The notes: generated from the letters alone by a model not told the origin. A DNA stretch of 64,000 nt from JAFEDN01 sp963795715 (GCA_963795715.1 CAWCIY010000002.1:2108001-2172000), one strand, 5' to 3'. Counted from the stretch's first letter, positions 46,421 through 56,388 are shown. Numbers and translations: made by a program.

Positions 46421-47907
46421 GATGATTTCCTTTATGTGTTGAACGATGGGAAATTGGGCCTGCTTTTTCCATATTTGAATGATTTTTTACTAATTTCAGT
46501 AATTCTTCAGCCATTTCTCGGCTTAATGGTTTTTCATAGGCACCGATCATGCCGACCTCTGAACAGCGCCGGCGTTCGGCTTTACCCAAGTGCGCCGATA
46601 GAGCGACGACTAAAGACAATGAGCGTTCATGTGCCATTTGCCATTGATGAATTTGGGTGGTGACATCAAAGCCATCTAAGTCAGGAAGACCTAAATCCAT
46701 CGTAATTAATGAGTAATCATGACTCTGAATTTTTTCCAAAGCTTGTGCGCCGTTGTTGGCAGTGTCCACATCCACGTCGAATGATTTCAATAAATTCTTG
46801 ATGACCTGCTGAACAATCAGGTGGTCTTCTACCACTAAGATCGATAGCGGAGATGATTTCGTTTTAACAGAAACCACTGTGGTTTTTAGGCTTAAATTTT
46901 CGAGAGACTTCGGAGCAGTCACCGCATGGGTGTATTCTGCTCCCACTGACAGTGGAATCCGCATCGGTATCAAACAGCTAAACGTAGAACCACAACCTTC
47001 GGTGCTTTTTAAATGAATTTCACCTTTTAAATCTTCTACAAATCGCTTGACGACCGTTAATCCCAAACCCGTACCGCTATATTGGCCTTCATAGGCAGGA
47101 TGTAATCGGCAGAACCGAGTGAATATTAATGCTTGTTGATCTTCTGGAATACCGATGCCGGTATCTTGCACACGAAATTCCATCACGGCCAGCTGTTCTT
47201 TTCGTTTGATCATCCGCACACTGAAATGAATCGAACCTTGATGGGTGAATTTAATCGCATTGCTCAGTAAATTGAGTAAAATACGTTGCAATCGCATGGC
47301 GTCGCTCATCACATAGTGTGGCAGATGTTTGTCGAGGGATATTTTAAATGTCAGCTTTTTCTCTTGCGCAGAAGGTTTCAGCAGTTCGACGATGTTTTTA
47401 ATGACCGCCGTCAAATCAAATTTAATCGTCTGCACCGGCAAATCACCCGATTCACAACGGGAAAACTCAATCACTTCATTGAGTAAGTTCAGCAATACTT
47501 GACCGGCTTTCAATAAATCGGCGGCGGCGGCTTTGCCTTGCTGGGTTTTCACTTCCTGCTGCAAAGTTTCTGCCATGCCTAATAATCCGGTTAATGGCGT
47601 GCGCAGGTCATGGCTGATATTGGTGATAAACACTGATTTGGCTTGATTGGCGATTTCAGCCTGACGCCTGGCCTGTTGCAAGGCACGTTCTTTCTTTTTA
47701 AGCGGAGTAATATCCGTAAAATAACCGACGATACCGAGCACTTGCTGATCATCATCTAAAATCGGCAACTTGCTGACCAAGGTGGTGAGTTTTTTTCCGT
47801 TAGGCAAGGCTAAAATTTCTTCCCGGTTCGTCAGAGGATAACCATTTAACGTCTCCTGATCCCCTTTGATAAACTCCTCAGCCGAGTGCCCCGCCGGTTG
47901 CCAAGAG
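46407..47907 (-). pseudogene. Hybrid sensor histidine kinase, 3' part
   Basis: It contains the end of a PAS/PAC domain (GYPLTNREEILALPNGKK ... VGYFTDITPLKKKE), the HisKA domain with H-box NISHDLRTPLTGLLGM, the ATPase domain (LLSNAIKFTHQG, VQDTGIGIPEDQQ, SGTGLGLTVVKRF) and a C-terminal receiver with the phosphorylated Asp in LITMDLGLPDLDGFD and a distal KPLS lysine. The frame runs upstream of ATG 47807 to the insertion point at 47907. Joined to 50354-50562 it makes one 1710-bp frame. The 3' part alone from ATG 47807 would keep the kinase core without the sensor. Confidence 0.88.
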
Positions 47908-47908
47908 T

Positions 47909-48262
47909 CCTATTCTTGATACTCCCACCGTTGATATTGACGGTGGCGAAATCAAAGAAATTGAAGTCATTGACCCCACCCATCCATTATATGGAAGAAA
48001 ATTCAACATCAGTGTTGAGCAATTAAGTGGGTATAAAACCAAACTCATTCAGGTCGATTATAAAAATAATACTAGACTGACGATACCTATTAGAAGTACC
48101 AATCTCAATTCTTTTGATACTGACTTAAAATCTTCCTCTGTCAAATTAACTTTCGATTCGATAAAACAAATAGTTTTATTAACTCAGGAGTTAACTTTAT
48201 GCCAACCGACAATAAAAAAATATGGGAAAAAATCCCAGAAAAAACTCAAACAGAAATCTTAA
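47909..48262 (+). CDS. DUF5372-like protein of the recombinase element
   Basis: The frame encodes IEVIDPTHPLYGRKF and LIQVDYKNNTRLTIPIRSTN, the small beta-barrel-like pattern (THP-x-x-G-x-x-F ... IP) of the DUF5372 family often carried by such recombinase cassettes. There is no in-frame ATG, GTG or TTG between the element border and the conserved part, so the start is uncertain (an ATT codon, or a start supplied by flanking DNA). It overlaps the next small gene by 64 bp in another frame. Confidence 0.5.
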   Translation, partial: PILDTPTVDIDGGEIKEIEVIDPTHPLYGRKFNISVEQLSGYKTKLIQVDYKNNTRLTIPIRSTNLNSFDTDLKSSSVKLTFDSIKQIVLLTQELTLCQPTIKKYGKKSQKKLKQKS

Positions 48263-48426
48263 ATTCTTTAACTGAAATTTGTATGGAGATAGTTTATGAG
48301 CAAGAATATGTATATCACCAGTTATCATCTCAACAAGAAGGCCATGATTTACATTCGTCAGTCCACCATGCATCAAGTCATAAGTCACAAAGAAAGTCTA
48401 AAATTACAATACAACCTAAAAAATAG
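48199..48426 (+). CDS. Small helical protein upstream of the recombinase
   Basis: This 75-aa protein begins IWEKIPEKTQTEILNSLTEI after a short leader, the form of small proteins found just before recombinases of this type. AGGAGTTAACTTT precedes the ATG. Its 3' third overlaps the recombinase start by 131 bp in a different frame, where the Gln/His/Ser-rich tail is probably constrained by the recombinase. It may be an accessory or directionality factor, but this is inference. Confidence 0.55.
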   Translation: MPTDNKKIWEKIPEKTQTEILNSLTEICMEIVYEQEYVYHQLSSQQEGHDLHSSVHHASSHKSQRKSKITIQPKK

Positions 48427-50353
48427 AGCAATACAATGTGGCTGGAGAAATGATCAAATTGAAATAGTCGATACTGATCTGGGCATCTCGGGTAAAACGA
48501 TAGAAAATAGAGATGGTTTCAAACATGTTTTAACCGAAGTCGCTTTAGAAAACGTGGGCATCATATTTTCTTATGATGCGACTCGATTATCACGAAATTG
48601 CTCTGATTGGTATCAACTACTCGATATTTGCAGCTTTAAAAAATGTCTGATTGGGGACATTGATAGTATATATGATCCCAGCACTACGAATGGACGTTTA
48701 TTATTAGGCATCAAAGGCCAGCTGGCTGAAATTGAATTAAGTACCATCAAAAGCCGATTACTCGCTGGTCGAAATAATAAAGCTGCCAGAGGAGAATTAG
48801 ATGTCAAATTACCTGTTGGTTTGATTAGAACACTAGATAAAAGAGTAGAGAAAGATCCTAATTTGGAGGTACAGAACACGATTAATAATATATTTGAGAC
48901 GTTTTTCCGTTTTAAATCTGTATCAATGACCTCTAAATATTTTATCAAAAATAATTTACTAATTCCAAGATATAATCAACTAAATCAACTGATATGGAAG
49001 AAACCAAAATTTGTAGATTTGCTGAAGATGTTAAAAAATCCGGCCTATGCTGGTGCATTTGTGTTTGGACAAAAACGCCAAGTGCCATCTCCATCTAATC
49101 CGAGAAAAAGAAAAACCCAAAATGTCCCTTATTCGGAATGGAAAATAATTCATAATAAATATCCTAATTATATTACTTGGGAACAGTACGAAATGCTTAG
49201 AAAAATAATTTCAGATAATTATTTAATCTACGAAAAAAATAGCAGAGGAATTTCCAGGCCTGGGGCTTGTTTGTTACAAGGAATCGCTTATTGTGGTCTA
49301 TGTGGTCATAAGATGGTTGTAGAGTACAATAAAAGAAAATCTTATATCTGTAATTTTGGGGCTAGAAAATACTATGAAAAAAGATGTCAAACTGTTTTGG
49401 CGAAGGGGGCTGAGGAAGCTATCGTCTTAGCATTTTTTAATGCATTATCTTCCATCGAGCTAGATGCCTATGAGAAAATTCTTTCTAAGAGAGAAGAGGA
49501 TTACCAAAAACTAAATGTTGCAAAGGAACAAAAATTAAGCCGGTTAAGATATCAGGCAAAATTAGCAGAAAATAGATTTAATCAAGTAGATCCCAATAAT
49601 CGTTTAGTAGCAGAAGAATTAGAAAAACGTTGGGAACAAGCATTAATTGAACTCAAAGAAGAAGAGGAACAAAAACATTTATCTCAAAATAGTGGCTCAT
49701 CTTTTATTCCAGAGGAACTGAAATTAGTATTCACTGATTTGGGTAAGCGACTACCTGATCTATGGGATAGTGGTATGCTAAACAATAAAATAAAAAAAGA
49801 CTATCTGAGATGTTTAATAGAAAAAGTGGTCTTCACCCGCTCAAAACCAGATCAGGTTGATATTCGTATTGTTTGGAAAGGCGGAGAAGTGAACGAAATG
49901 TCGGTCCCTTACAAAGTCAGCGCTTATGAAAATTCATCGCACTATACTGAGATCAAAGAACTCATCAGAAATGCCTATAAAAATAATAAAACTGATCAAG
50001 AAATAGTAATCTTGCTCACTGAAAAAGGTCTGAAACAGCCTTTATTAAAACCGATTACTTTGGGTTCAGTACGATCTCTTAGATTTAGAATGGACTTGCT
50101 TCGACCGCGTGGAGGCAGGGGAAGTGTTCAAGTCAAAGGGTATTTAACTGTTCCACAAGTTTGTGACCGGCTCGGTGTGAATAGCGATTGGCTTTCTGGT
50201 AAAATTAAGTCTGGAAAAGTCAAGGTAAAGAAGGATCCCAAACGACGGGTTTATCTTTTCCCTGATACAAAAAACACAGAAGAGCAGATGAAGCTCCTGT
50301 GGGAGAACAAGCTCCACAGTCTAAACTTTATAGAGGAGTACCAACATGATTGA
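48296..50353 (+). CDS. Large serine recombinase
   Basis: This 685-aa large serine recombinase has a resolvase catalytic domain at about residues 15-170: AMIYIRQSTMHQ carries the nucleophile Ser, with DLGISGKTIENRDGF and SYDATRLSRNCSDW (active-site arginines) after it. The recombinase domain follows (about 190-300; LLKMLKNPAYAGAFVFGQKR), then the zinc ribbon CGLCGHKM ... YICNF ... CQTV (about 335-365), a coiled coil (about 400-460) and a C-terminal helix-turn-helix-like end (TVPQVCDRLGVNSDWLSGKI). It catalyses integration and excision at short core sites. It is intact and its element interrupts a kinase gene precisely, so excision may still be possible. Confidence 0.93.
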   Translation: MSKNMYITSYHLNKKAMIYIRQSTMHQVISHKESLKLQYNLKNRAIQCGWRNDQIEIVDTDLGISGKTIENRDGFKHVLTEVALENVGIIFSYDATRLSRNCSDWYQLLDICSFKKCLIGDIDSIYDPSTTNGRLLLGIKGQLAEIELSTIKSRLLAGRNNKAARGELDVKLPVGLIRTLDKRVEKDPNLEVQNTINNIFETFFRFKSVSMTSKYFIKNNLLIPRYNQLNQLIWKKPKFVDLLKMLKNPAYAGAFVFGQKRQVPSPSNPRKRKTQNVPYSEWKIIHNKYPNYITWEQYEMLRKIISDNYLIYEKNSRGISRPGACLLQGIAYCGLCGHKMVVEYNKRKSYICNFGARKYYEKRCQTVLAKGAEEAIVLAFFNALSSIELDAYEKILSKREEDYQKLNVAKEQKLSRLRYQAKLAENRFNQVDPNNRLVAEELEKRWEQALIELKEEEEQKHLSQNSGSSFIPEELKLVFTDLGKRLPDLWDSGMLNNKIKKDYLRCLIEKVVFTRSKPDQVDIRIVWKGGEVNEMSVPYKVSAYENSSHYTEIKELIRNAYKNNKTDQEIVILLTEKGLKQPLLKPITLGSVRSLRFRMDLLRPRGGRGSVQVKGYLTVPQVCDRLGVNSDWLSGKIKSGKVKVKKDPKRRVYLFPDTKNTEEQMKLLWENKLHSLNFIEEYQHD

Positions 50354-50562
50354 TCCCAGTTTAAGTCTCTATCGCTTTTTCCAACGATATCTTCAGGCTT
50401 GCTAAGGCCCACCAGGTGGGCAAAGTTCTCATTACACCCTAAATAGACCGATTCTTTATCTTTCCAAAAAATAAAATTAGGCAATGATTGCGAAATATTT
50501 TTTAAAAAAACTTTGAAGATATGGGCTTGGAGGTCATCCTTGCGAAATACTTTTTTTGTCAT
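50354..50562 (-). pseudogene. Hybrid sensor histidine kinase, 5' part
   Basis: It starts at ATG 50562 (MTKKVFRKDDLQAH) after a CAGGAAG ribosome binding site and encodes the start of a PAS domain (FIFWKDKESVYLGCNENFAH, LVGLSKPEDIVGKSDRDLNW). The frame is cut at the recombinase element. Its continuation is 47907 downwards. Confidence 0.87.
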
Positions 50563-51015
50563 AGTGTCTTCCTGGTTGAGTGTTGAAGTTGGCCACCCAC
50601 CAGGACGGGATTCCCCGGCAATCGGTTCGTCAGCCGCCCTGGCTCCTGAACTAAGATTGCCCACAAGGCATCCCCGACACCGAACATCCAGGAAGAAATC
50701 CCCTCGTAACCCCATACCATTTTAAAATGAAACAGGCAGCATCCTGCCGCATTGTAAAAATGCAGCATCATGCTTTTATCAAAAAGGAATTGACTCCGCC
50801 GGAACTGACGGTTCATCGAGACGACAAAATTTGTTAAGCTAGTCTTAGCCATTAAAGTCCTTAGTAACTTTGGTGGTTAGTACCCGGTTGGTGTTTCAGC
50901 ACCCTCCGGGTACGCTTCATATGTTAGCTCAGTTGGAAATAAATGCAAGGCCCGTCCGTTTGGGCATTTTTTGACCTTCCGAACAGTTTGGCTATAGTCG
51001 CCATGGGAGAATTAA
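50563..51015. other. Intergenic region with two hairpins, no gene seen
   Basis: A strong stem GTACCCGG/CCGGGTAC (50880-50887 and 50906-50913) continues inward with GGTG/CACC around a six-base loop. At 50950-50971 GCCC/GGGC is followed by ATTTTTT, a weak terminator. The promoters of the kinase (minus) and rhodanese (plus) lie here. Confidence 0.5.
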
Positions 51016-51408
51016 ATGAAATCTGAAGTCACCGCCGTCCCTCCTGCCGCGAGTTCAATTGCACTCAAACATTTTGAGGATTCATTAGCCTTTGAAACGG
51101 ATTGCTGGGATGTACATGCCGCTCTGTCCTCTGGGCAACCTGATTTTGTTTTGCTGGATGTGCGTAGCCCGGAACTTTATGAAAAAGGACATATCCCTGG
51201 GGCGATTAATTTGCCGCATCGCAAAATTGTTGCTGGAAAATTAACAGAATATCCTGAGCATACAATTTTTATCACCTATTGCGCAGGCCCACATTGTAAC
51301 GGCGCTGCTCGTGCAGCGATTCGTTTAGCCCGTTTAAACCGACCTGTTAAAATAATGATTGGCGGCATGACTGGCTGGCTGGATGAAGGTTTTAACTTAT
51401 CTACCTAA
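51016..51408 (+). CDS. Rhodanese-domain protein
   Basis: This 130-aa single-domain rhodanese has VLLDVRSPELYEKGHIPGAI (about 45-64), the typical D-V-R-x-x-x-E-Y/x-x-G-H-I-P-G-A run, and the active-site loop TYCAGPHCNGAARAA with C89 as sulfur carrier. GGMTGWLDEG closes the fold. The N-terminal 25 residues are variable. Rhodaneses transfer sulfane sulfur in the cytoplasm; the partner is unknown. It is followed 15 bp later by a truncated acetyltransferase gene, so it was probably the first gene of a small operon. Confidence 0.9.
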   Translation: MKSEVTAVPPAASSIALKHFEDSLAFETDCWDVHAALSSGQPDFVLLDVRSPELYEKGHIPGAINLPHRKIVAGKLTEYPEHTIFITYCAGPHCNGAARAAIRLARLNRPVKIMIGGMTGWLDEGFNLST

Positions 51409-51423
51409 TATGGCGAAATAACG

Positions 51424-51720
51424 ATGGTCGTTACTATTCGAAAACCTGAAGTTAACGATAAAAATGCATTTCTACAGGCGATGCATCACAGTCAAGCATT
51501 GCATCATCCCTGGGTTCAGCCGCCGCAGACAGAAGAAGAATTTAATCATTACCTACAACGATACCAACAAGATAATCAAATTTGTTCCACCAATAATAGA
51601 TCAAACTGTAAAGGCGAGTTTCCAAGTTGTTTATTAATGAAAATCGCAACCGTATGTGGCAATCTTTCAGACAATGCAATTAGGTTAAAACCATATAGCT
51701 CCAGTACTCGGTTTTTTTGA
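51424..51720 (+). pseudogene. GNAT acetyltransferase, truncated
   Basis: The first 50 residues (VTIRKPEVNDKNAFLQAMHH, SQALHHPWVQPPQTEEEFNH) match RimJ/RimL-type GNAT enzymes. After RYQQDNQIC the likeness stops (frameshift or fusion), and the acetyl-CoA binding motif is missing. Confidence 0.6.
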
Positions 51721-51745
51721 TATAAAAACGTTTTGCTGATTCCTT

Positions 51746-54700
51746 TCAGCCAACACCGTAGTGGATATTATTCTCTGTTTTTGAAGAAATGGCGGGAGTC
51801 AGCGTTGTCTTTACTGGTGAACAGGATCTTGCAAACAACGTATATCGCCCAAACGTCTTGGCAGGTGTTGTTTTTTCCCAACATCTTTGCATCAACCAGC
51901 ATCCTGTATCAACGATGGCTTTTATCCAAGTAGAATTCCTGTAGAGCAAAATGCTGAGTCCGGTAACGCCAAGAATGCTGGCGCCGACAGCAGCAGGAGT
52001 GGATAATGCGCTGATCAAATGATCCGCTGCTGATGAGTGACTGATCCCAGCAGCAACAATCGGTGAAGAATCCGGTGTCAGTGAATTATTTGGAAAATAA
52101 ACTTCGGCAGCACCTTTAAAGTAAGGCAATGCTGATAATAAAGATTGTCTGAGAAAACGATTGGAGTAGGCGGATGAAGCGACTGTTTGCGAGTTAGAAA
52201 TGGTTAAAGGATGGCATAAGTCTTGAGGAGATAAATTAGCATGACATAACTGCTCCTCACAAACATTTTTTAAAATTTGTTGAGTGAAACGGTTATAGAG
52301 TTGAAGGGCATTACTCAATCCAATTTCAACAAGCCATTCATTGACATTACCGTACAAGAGAAAGGTATTTAATTGAGTCAGACACGGCGTGAGATTTATT
52401 ATAAAATTGGCCTGATCTATGCCATACACCGTACCATTGCGTGAGTTGGTTGAAAATACAAATTCATTGATTTGATAAGGAAAATGGATGCTAATATTAT
52501 TCATCCAATCCGAATCCAACGGGTTGAATCTGATATCCAATATCTTCAATTGATCCAAACCAGAGAATACACCGGCGGGTGACTGAATAATTTGATTACT
52601 CGATAAATTTAACAGCTGTAATTCTCCTTGTTGAGTAAATAAACCAGCCGGTAGCGAGAAGAGGTTATTCCCAGAAAAATCTAAAAATTGTAGATGAGAT
52701 AGGTTTGCCAACAGACCCTCTGGTAAACTAAATAAAAAGGGATTATTGATAATCACGAGCGATTGTAATTGAGTGAGACTGGCAAATAAGTTGGGAGGTA
52801 AGTCACCGGCAATAACGCTGGATAAATCGAGTTGTTGTAACTGACCTAGCCCTGAAAAAGCATCCGCTGCGAAATAAGCAATGGGGTTATTGCTCATTTT
52901 TAAAGATTGAAGATTGGGTACTCCAGCAAATGAAAACGCTGAGAGAGCATTGAAGGTATTATTGGATAAATCCAGCGTTTGCAACTGGTTTAAACCCAAT
53001 AAGATATTTGAAGACCAATTATTCAATGTATTATAAGATAAATTCAACGATCGCAACTGTCTAAAATTCGCAAAAGCACTCGTAGAGATATTGATAATCA
53101 GCGATTCAGCCAATGAAAAATACGTGAGTTGAGTTGGAAAGTCATTTATCCAGGTTGATGAGATCGTGGCAGGGATTGCCGGATTTCCCCCGATAGATAA
53201 AATTTGCAATGCAGGGGGCCATAAACCAGACAAATTCATGGAGAAATTTTGTATCGCATTGCTGGAAATATTGAATGAAGTGACGGTAGGCGGTAAGAAC
53301 ATTAAAATATCCATCATTGCGCTGGTATTAAATAAATTGCCATATAAATCCAAAGATTCTAACTGACTCAGACCGGATAACAGATTGACCGGTAGGTCCG
53401 TTAAAAAATTATAGGCTAAATTTAAATACCTTAATTGTGTTAACCCATTAAATGCTCCTTCTAACACATATTTCAGTTGGGTATTGGATAAATCTAACGA
53501 TCGTAATTGCGGTAACTGAACAAAGAGATTAGGTGACAAATAATTGAGAGGATTACCCGCGAGATTCAATAAATTTAATTGGTTAAGCCCAGTAAACAGA
53601 TGAGAAGAGATATCATCCACTTGCGAGTAGGATATATCTAAAGCCTGTAATTGCCCGAGACTAGCAAATACATTGGCTGATAAATTACCCAAGGGATTAT
53701 CGGCTAAATTTAAACTCTGCAACTGTGTAAGCCCATTCAATACCGGTGCTGATAGATTGTGGATTAAGTTGGATGATAAGTCCAAATATTGCAACTGCGT
53801 GAGATTGGAGAATATCCCTGGAGGTAAAAAAATAGTAGAGGCGTTGTGCATAGATAAATAACGTAGGGTCTCTAAGCCAGTGAAAAAATCTAATGGTAGA
53901 TAGTTCAGTATGTTAGGGTATGCTGTTTCGCCACAAGAATCTCCTAAATCCAACGATTGTAAAACAGCGCCTTGAACATTGATGGCTTGGATAATCGATT
54001 GTACATCCATTGGTGTTAAACTCTTACAGCCTAGAATTAGACTTACTAAATCAGTTAAATGATAATTTAAAATTTCAAGCAAAAATTGAGAAAGGGTTTC
54101 AAGTCCCACATCGGGGTTAAAAAATTCTATCCGTCTTGTAAAACAGGTAGGAGAATAATCAGATGCCCAGGGCAAATAACCATCTCCCAGCTGAAATCCA
54201 GGCTTATCGGGACAGTGGATGGCCTTCACCAAACTGCTGGCAATGTTGTAGAAAAAATAAATTTCCAACATCAATGTACCGATTTTCAGTGAGAAAAAAG
54301 GCAAACGCTGCCACCACGAGGAGATGGATTGTCCTAGCCACCAAAGCCAAAAATTGGCGAGGAGACGACGGGGTGCGATTTTAATAGCACTTTCTCCAGG
54401 ATATTTTTGAGAAAAGGAAATCAAATCTGCAAAAGCATGTGCTTTGATAAATAGCAATTGCGCTAGTACTGTTTTGTCATAGCCGATTGCTTTTAATCGC
54501 GGAAAATCTTTAAACCCAATGCCTTGGGCCAATTGAGCCAAACAAGCCAATGCTGTCCATTGAGGAACCTTTCTACCCCGTTGGGTAACCTGGCGAATCA
54601 TTGCAAACGTATTCAGCCGGCTTTCCGAAGTCAGCTGTCCATTCCAGTTCAATGATTGAGTCAATAACCGAATTTGTCGACTGACTGAGAATAAATGAGA

Positions 54701-55675
54701 AAAGAGTGGGATACTTTCTTCAATGACATCTTTTCTCCATCCTGGACTTTTTTGTAAGTAGGTAGCTAGAGTATTAATACGTTGCAAAGTTTTTTCTTGA
54801 CTATCCTGACTCGCCGTGGCGAATTCGAGTAAGCTTTGCACGCCTCCCAATAAGAGTGGAGCAGATAAAATAAACCGCAATAGGGAAGGTTGAAGCTGAG
54901 CTAATAAACCTGTCAAACTGTCGATGCCTTTTTGGTTGTTGGCACTGAAAATACTTTCAAAAGCACTAAAATCACGTTCACCGGAACTCGCCCATGCCCC
55001 TAACCGGTACAACAACATAGCCACAATAAAAATGCGGACAAACCCAAAAATGCCTAAACGAACACCGAGCAGTAATTCACTAGCGGCGTATGCTTTTCTT
55101 AAGCTAGATCGGTGATGCAATAAAATCGAGTATTCGTGTGGCCGAACTCGTGCAGATAGACAAACTTTTTGTGGGTTCAATTCTAAGTCACGGCGAGACA
55201 ACAATAGACCATGCAAAGCATTCTCCATCACTCTTTCAAACCGACACCATTTCAACCAGGAGAGACCGCTGGTTTCTTGTTGAAACAATTGGCGCAATGG
55301 TTCTACGGGAATATTCAAACGCTCTAAATCCTCGGCAGTTATATCCAGACTGTTTAAAAAAATCATTAGCGGGTCTGTTTCGGTGTTTTCTTCAATTAAA
55401 CCCGGCATGCGGTCATCCGCAAACAAAGAAGGGCTGCTGCTGGTTTGTTCCCTAATGGGAATACCAGGCAAGCTGTGCACGGAAACAGAAGAATTTAATT
55501 CTTGCTGGAATTTAACTGATTCATCGATTTTCTGTTTTTCATCTCCGTAACCAACGGACTCTGGGGCCATTTCTAATAGTACTTGTTGTCCGCTATGACT
55601 CAAATCTTGATCGGATTCGTTTATAGTGATTGGTGTTCCCTTCGCAGGTAAAATTGCAGTCAATTCAACTTTCAT
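51746..55675 (-). CDS. Leucine-rich-repeat membrane protein, 1309 aa
   Basis: Residues 1-190 are soluble and acidic. About 195-560 contain hydrophobic helices (LGIFGFVRIFIVAMLLYRLG, about 215; LGTLMLEIYFFYNIASS, about 470). From about 595 to 1075 run some twenty leucine-rich repeats of about 24 residues (LTQLQYLDLSSNLIHNLSAP; LGQLQALDISYSQVDDISSH), of the typical L-x-x-L-x-L-x-x-N type. Near the end a membrane helix (VGASILGVTGLSILLY, about 1260) precedes a basic tail. Asn-x-Ser/Thr sites are abundant. The layout recalls eukaryotic LRR receptors more than bacterial LPXTG or T3SS LRR effectors. AAGGATTATTCC precedes the ATG. It is probably a surface or host-membrane protein. Confidence 0.82.
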   Translation of the reverse strand: MKVELTAILPAKGTPITINESDQDLSHSGQQVLLEMAPESVGYGDEKQKIDESVKFQQELNSSVSVHSLPGIPIREQTSSSPSLFADDRMPGLIEENTETDPLMIFLNSLDITAEDLERLNIPVEPLRQLFQQETSGLSWLKWCRFERVMENALHGLLLSRRDLELNPQKVCLSARVRPHEYSILLHHRSSLRKAYAASELLLGVRLGIFGFVRIFIVAMLLYRLGAWASSGERDFSAFESIFSANNQKGIDSLTGLLAQLQPSLLRFILSAPLLLGGVQSLLEFATASQDSQEKTLQRINTLATYLQKSPGWRKDVIEESIPLFSHLFSVSRQIRLLTQSLNWNGQLTSESRLNTFAMIRQVTQRGRKVPQWTALACLAQLAQGIGFKDFPRLKAIGYDKTVLAQLLFIKAHAFADLISFSQKYPGESAIKIAPRRLLANFWLWWLGQSISSWWQRLPFFSLKIGTLMLEIYFFYNIASSLVKAIHCPDKPGFQLGDGYLPWASDYSPTCFTRRIEFFNPDVGLETLSQFLLEILNYHLTDLVSLILGCKSLTPMDVQSIIQAINVQGAVLQSLDLGDSCGETAYPNILNYLPLDFFTGLETLRYLSMHNASTIFLPPGIFSNLTQLQYLDLSSNLIHNLSAPVLNGLTQLQSLNLADNPLGNLSANVFASLGQLQALDISYSQVDDISSHLFTGLNQLNLLNLAGNPLNYLSPNLFVQLPQLRSLDLSNTQLKYVLEGAFNGLTQLRYLNLAYNFLTDLPVNLLSGLSQLESLDLYGNLFNTSAMMDILMFLPPTVTSFNISSNAIQNFSMNLSGLWPPALQILSIGGNPAIPATISSTWINDFPTQLTYFSLAESLIINISTSAFANFRQLRSLNLSYNTLNNWSSNILLGLNQLQTLDLSNNTFNALSAFSFAGVPNLQSLKMSNNPIAYFAADAFSGLGQLQQLDLSSVIAGDLPPNLFASLTQLQSLVIINNPFLFSLPEGLLANLSHLQFLDFSGNNLFSLPAGLFTQQGELQLLNLSSNQIIQSPAGVFSGLDQLKILDIRFNPLDSDWMNNISIHFPYQINEFVFSTNSRNGTVYGIDQANFIINLTPCLTQLNTFLLYGNVNEWLVEIGLSNALQLYNRFTQQILKNVCEEQLCHANLSPQDLCHPLTISNSQTVASSAYSNRFLRQSLLSALPYFKGAAEVYFPNNSLTPDSSPIVAAGISHSSAADHLISALSTPAAVGASILGVTGLSILLYRNSTWIKAIVDTGCWLMQRCWEKTTPAKTFGRYTLFARSCSPVKTTLTPAISSKTENNIHYGVG

Positions 55676-55851
55676 GGAATAATCCTTAATAAAAAAATAA
55701 TCTCTCGATCAGTCCAACATTTTCGGAACTCAAAAAAATTAGCGCGGCGCTCAACTTTTTGAGCTAATTTAATTCAAAGATTGAATGACAATAACACCTC
55801 ATGTAATTTGGTTTTTTAGTCAAAAATCAAAAAATTTACAGAGGAGGTCTT

Positions 55852-56061
55852 ATGTTATTAGAAGATTTTATCATTACAGCCTATTGTGTGATAGATGCAA
55901 CACTAAAAAATTTTCTGGGTACTCAAAAGCTTCGGCAAAGAGGATTTGAGCCAAATTTATCTGATAGCGAGATCATGACAGTCGAAAAATTCTTCAGCGA
56001 CACTATGATTAAATTTTTGAGCGGGAGAATTTTTATATTCTTTGCAATCAGTCATGAGTAA
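55852..56061 (+). pseudogene. IS982-family transposase N-terminal remnant
   Basis: LLEDFIITAYCVIDATLKNF, then KLRQRGFEPNLSDSEIMTVE is the N-terminus of IS982 transposases. After about 50 residues the sequence diverges and ends; the DDE core is absent. AGAGGAGGTCTT lies before the ATG. Confidence 0.7.
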
Positions 56062-56065
56062 CGAC

Positions 56066-56360
56066 TCATAATCTCGTGAAGGCCGATTGCTGTTTATTTC
56101 TCATATTCCAAATTAATAACACAAAACCAGGCGATTTTAAAATGCGTTTAAATTCTATTTTGGACTTTTCAAGATCAAACCAATGAAAAGCAGTCCCGGC
56201 GGTCACCCAATCTATCGATTCGCTGTCCAACGTGGGTGGCTTCTGCTGAACCATGAACACTGTGAAACTTCTGATAATGAGATAGGTACTGCTCTCCTGC
56301 GTTACGCATCGCACGGTTGGGTACTGTTTTAGTAAAACGGCTGATGCTATCAGACAGCAT
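56066..56360 (-). pseudogene. Class I SAM methyltransferase remnant
   Basis: Two overlapping frames hold PNRAMRNAGEQYLSHYQKFH, then SVHGSAEAT, and TLDSESIDWVTAGTAFHWFD, then RILKSPGFVLLIWNMRN, consecutive parts of a methyltransferase of the Methyltransf_11 type. They are separated by a frameshift near 56240. The start MLSDSISRFTKTVPN lies next to PNRAMR, so the SAM-binding GxGxG part has been deleted. Confidence 0.65.
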
Positions 56361-56388
56361 TTTGAGTCACCTCGTTTTTTAATCTTTT

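Larger units (their letters stand above)
47911..50356 (+). mobile_element. Serine-recombinase element inserted in the kinase gene
   Basis: About 2446 bp between two TCC triplets (47908-47910 and 50354-50356). Removing it with one triplet joins kinase codons AAC-TGG-GA and C-TCT-TGG to give a continuous frame of 1710 bp. The element holds three overlapping genes (DUF5372-like, a small helical protein, a large serine recombinase) and ends directly after the recombinase stop codon. The short shared triplet fits the 2-bp core exchange of serine recombinases. Confidence 0.85.

Noticed and set aside
48199..48426. Small frame before the recombinase as pure overlap artefact
   Set aside because: Its N-terminal part has a ribosome binding site and the form of small proteins in such elements, so it was kept with moderate confidence.
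50880..50913. Strong hairpin as a riboswitch or tRNA-like element
   Set aside because: Only a simple stem is visible; no conserved core of a known riboswitch and no cloverleaf.
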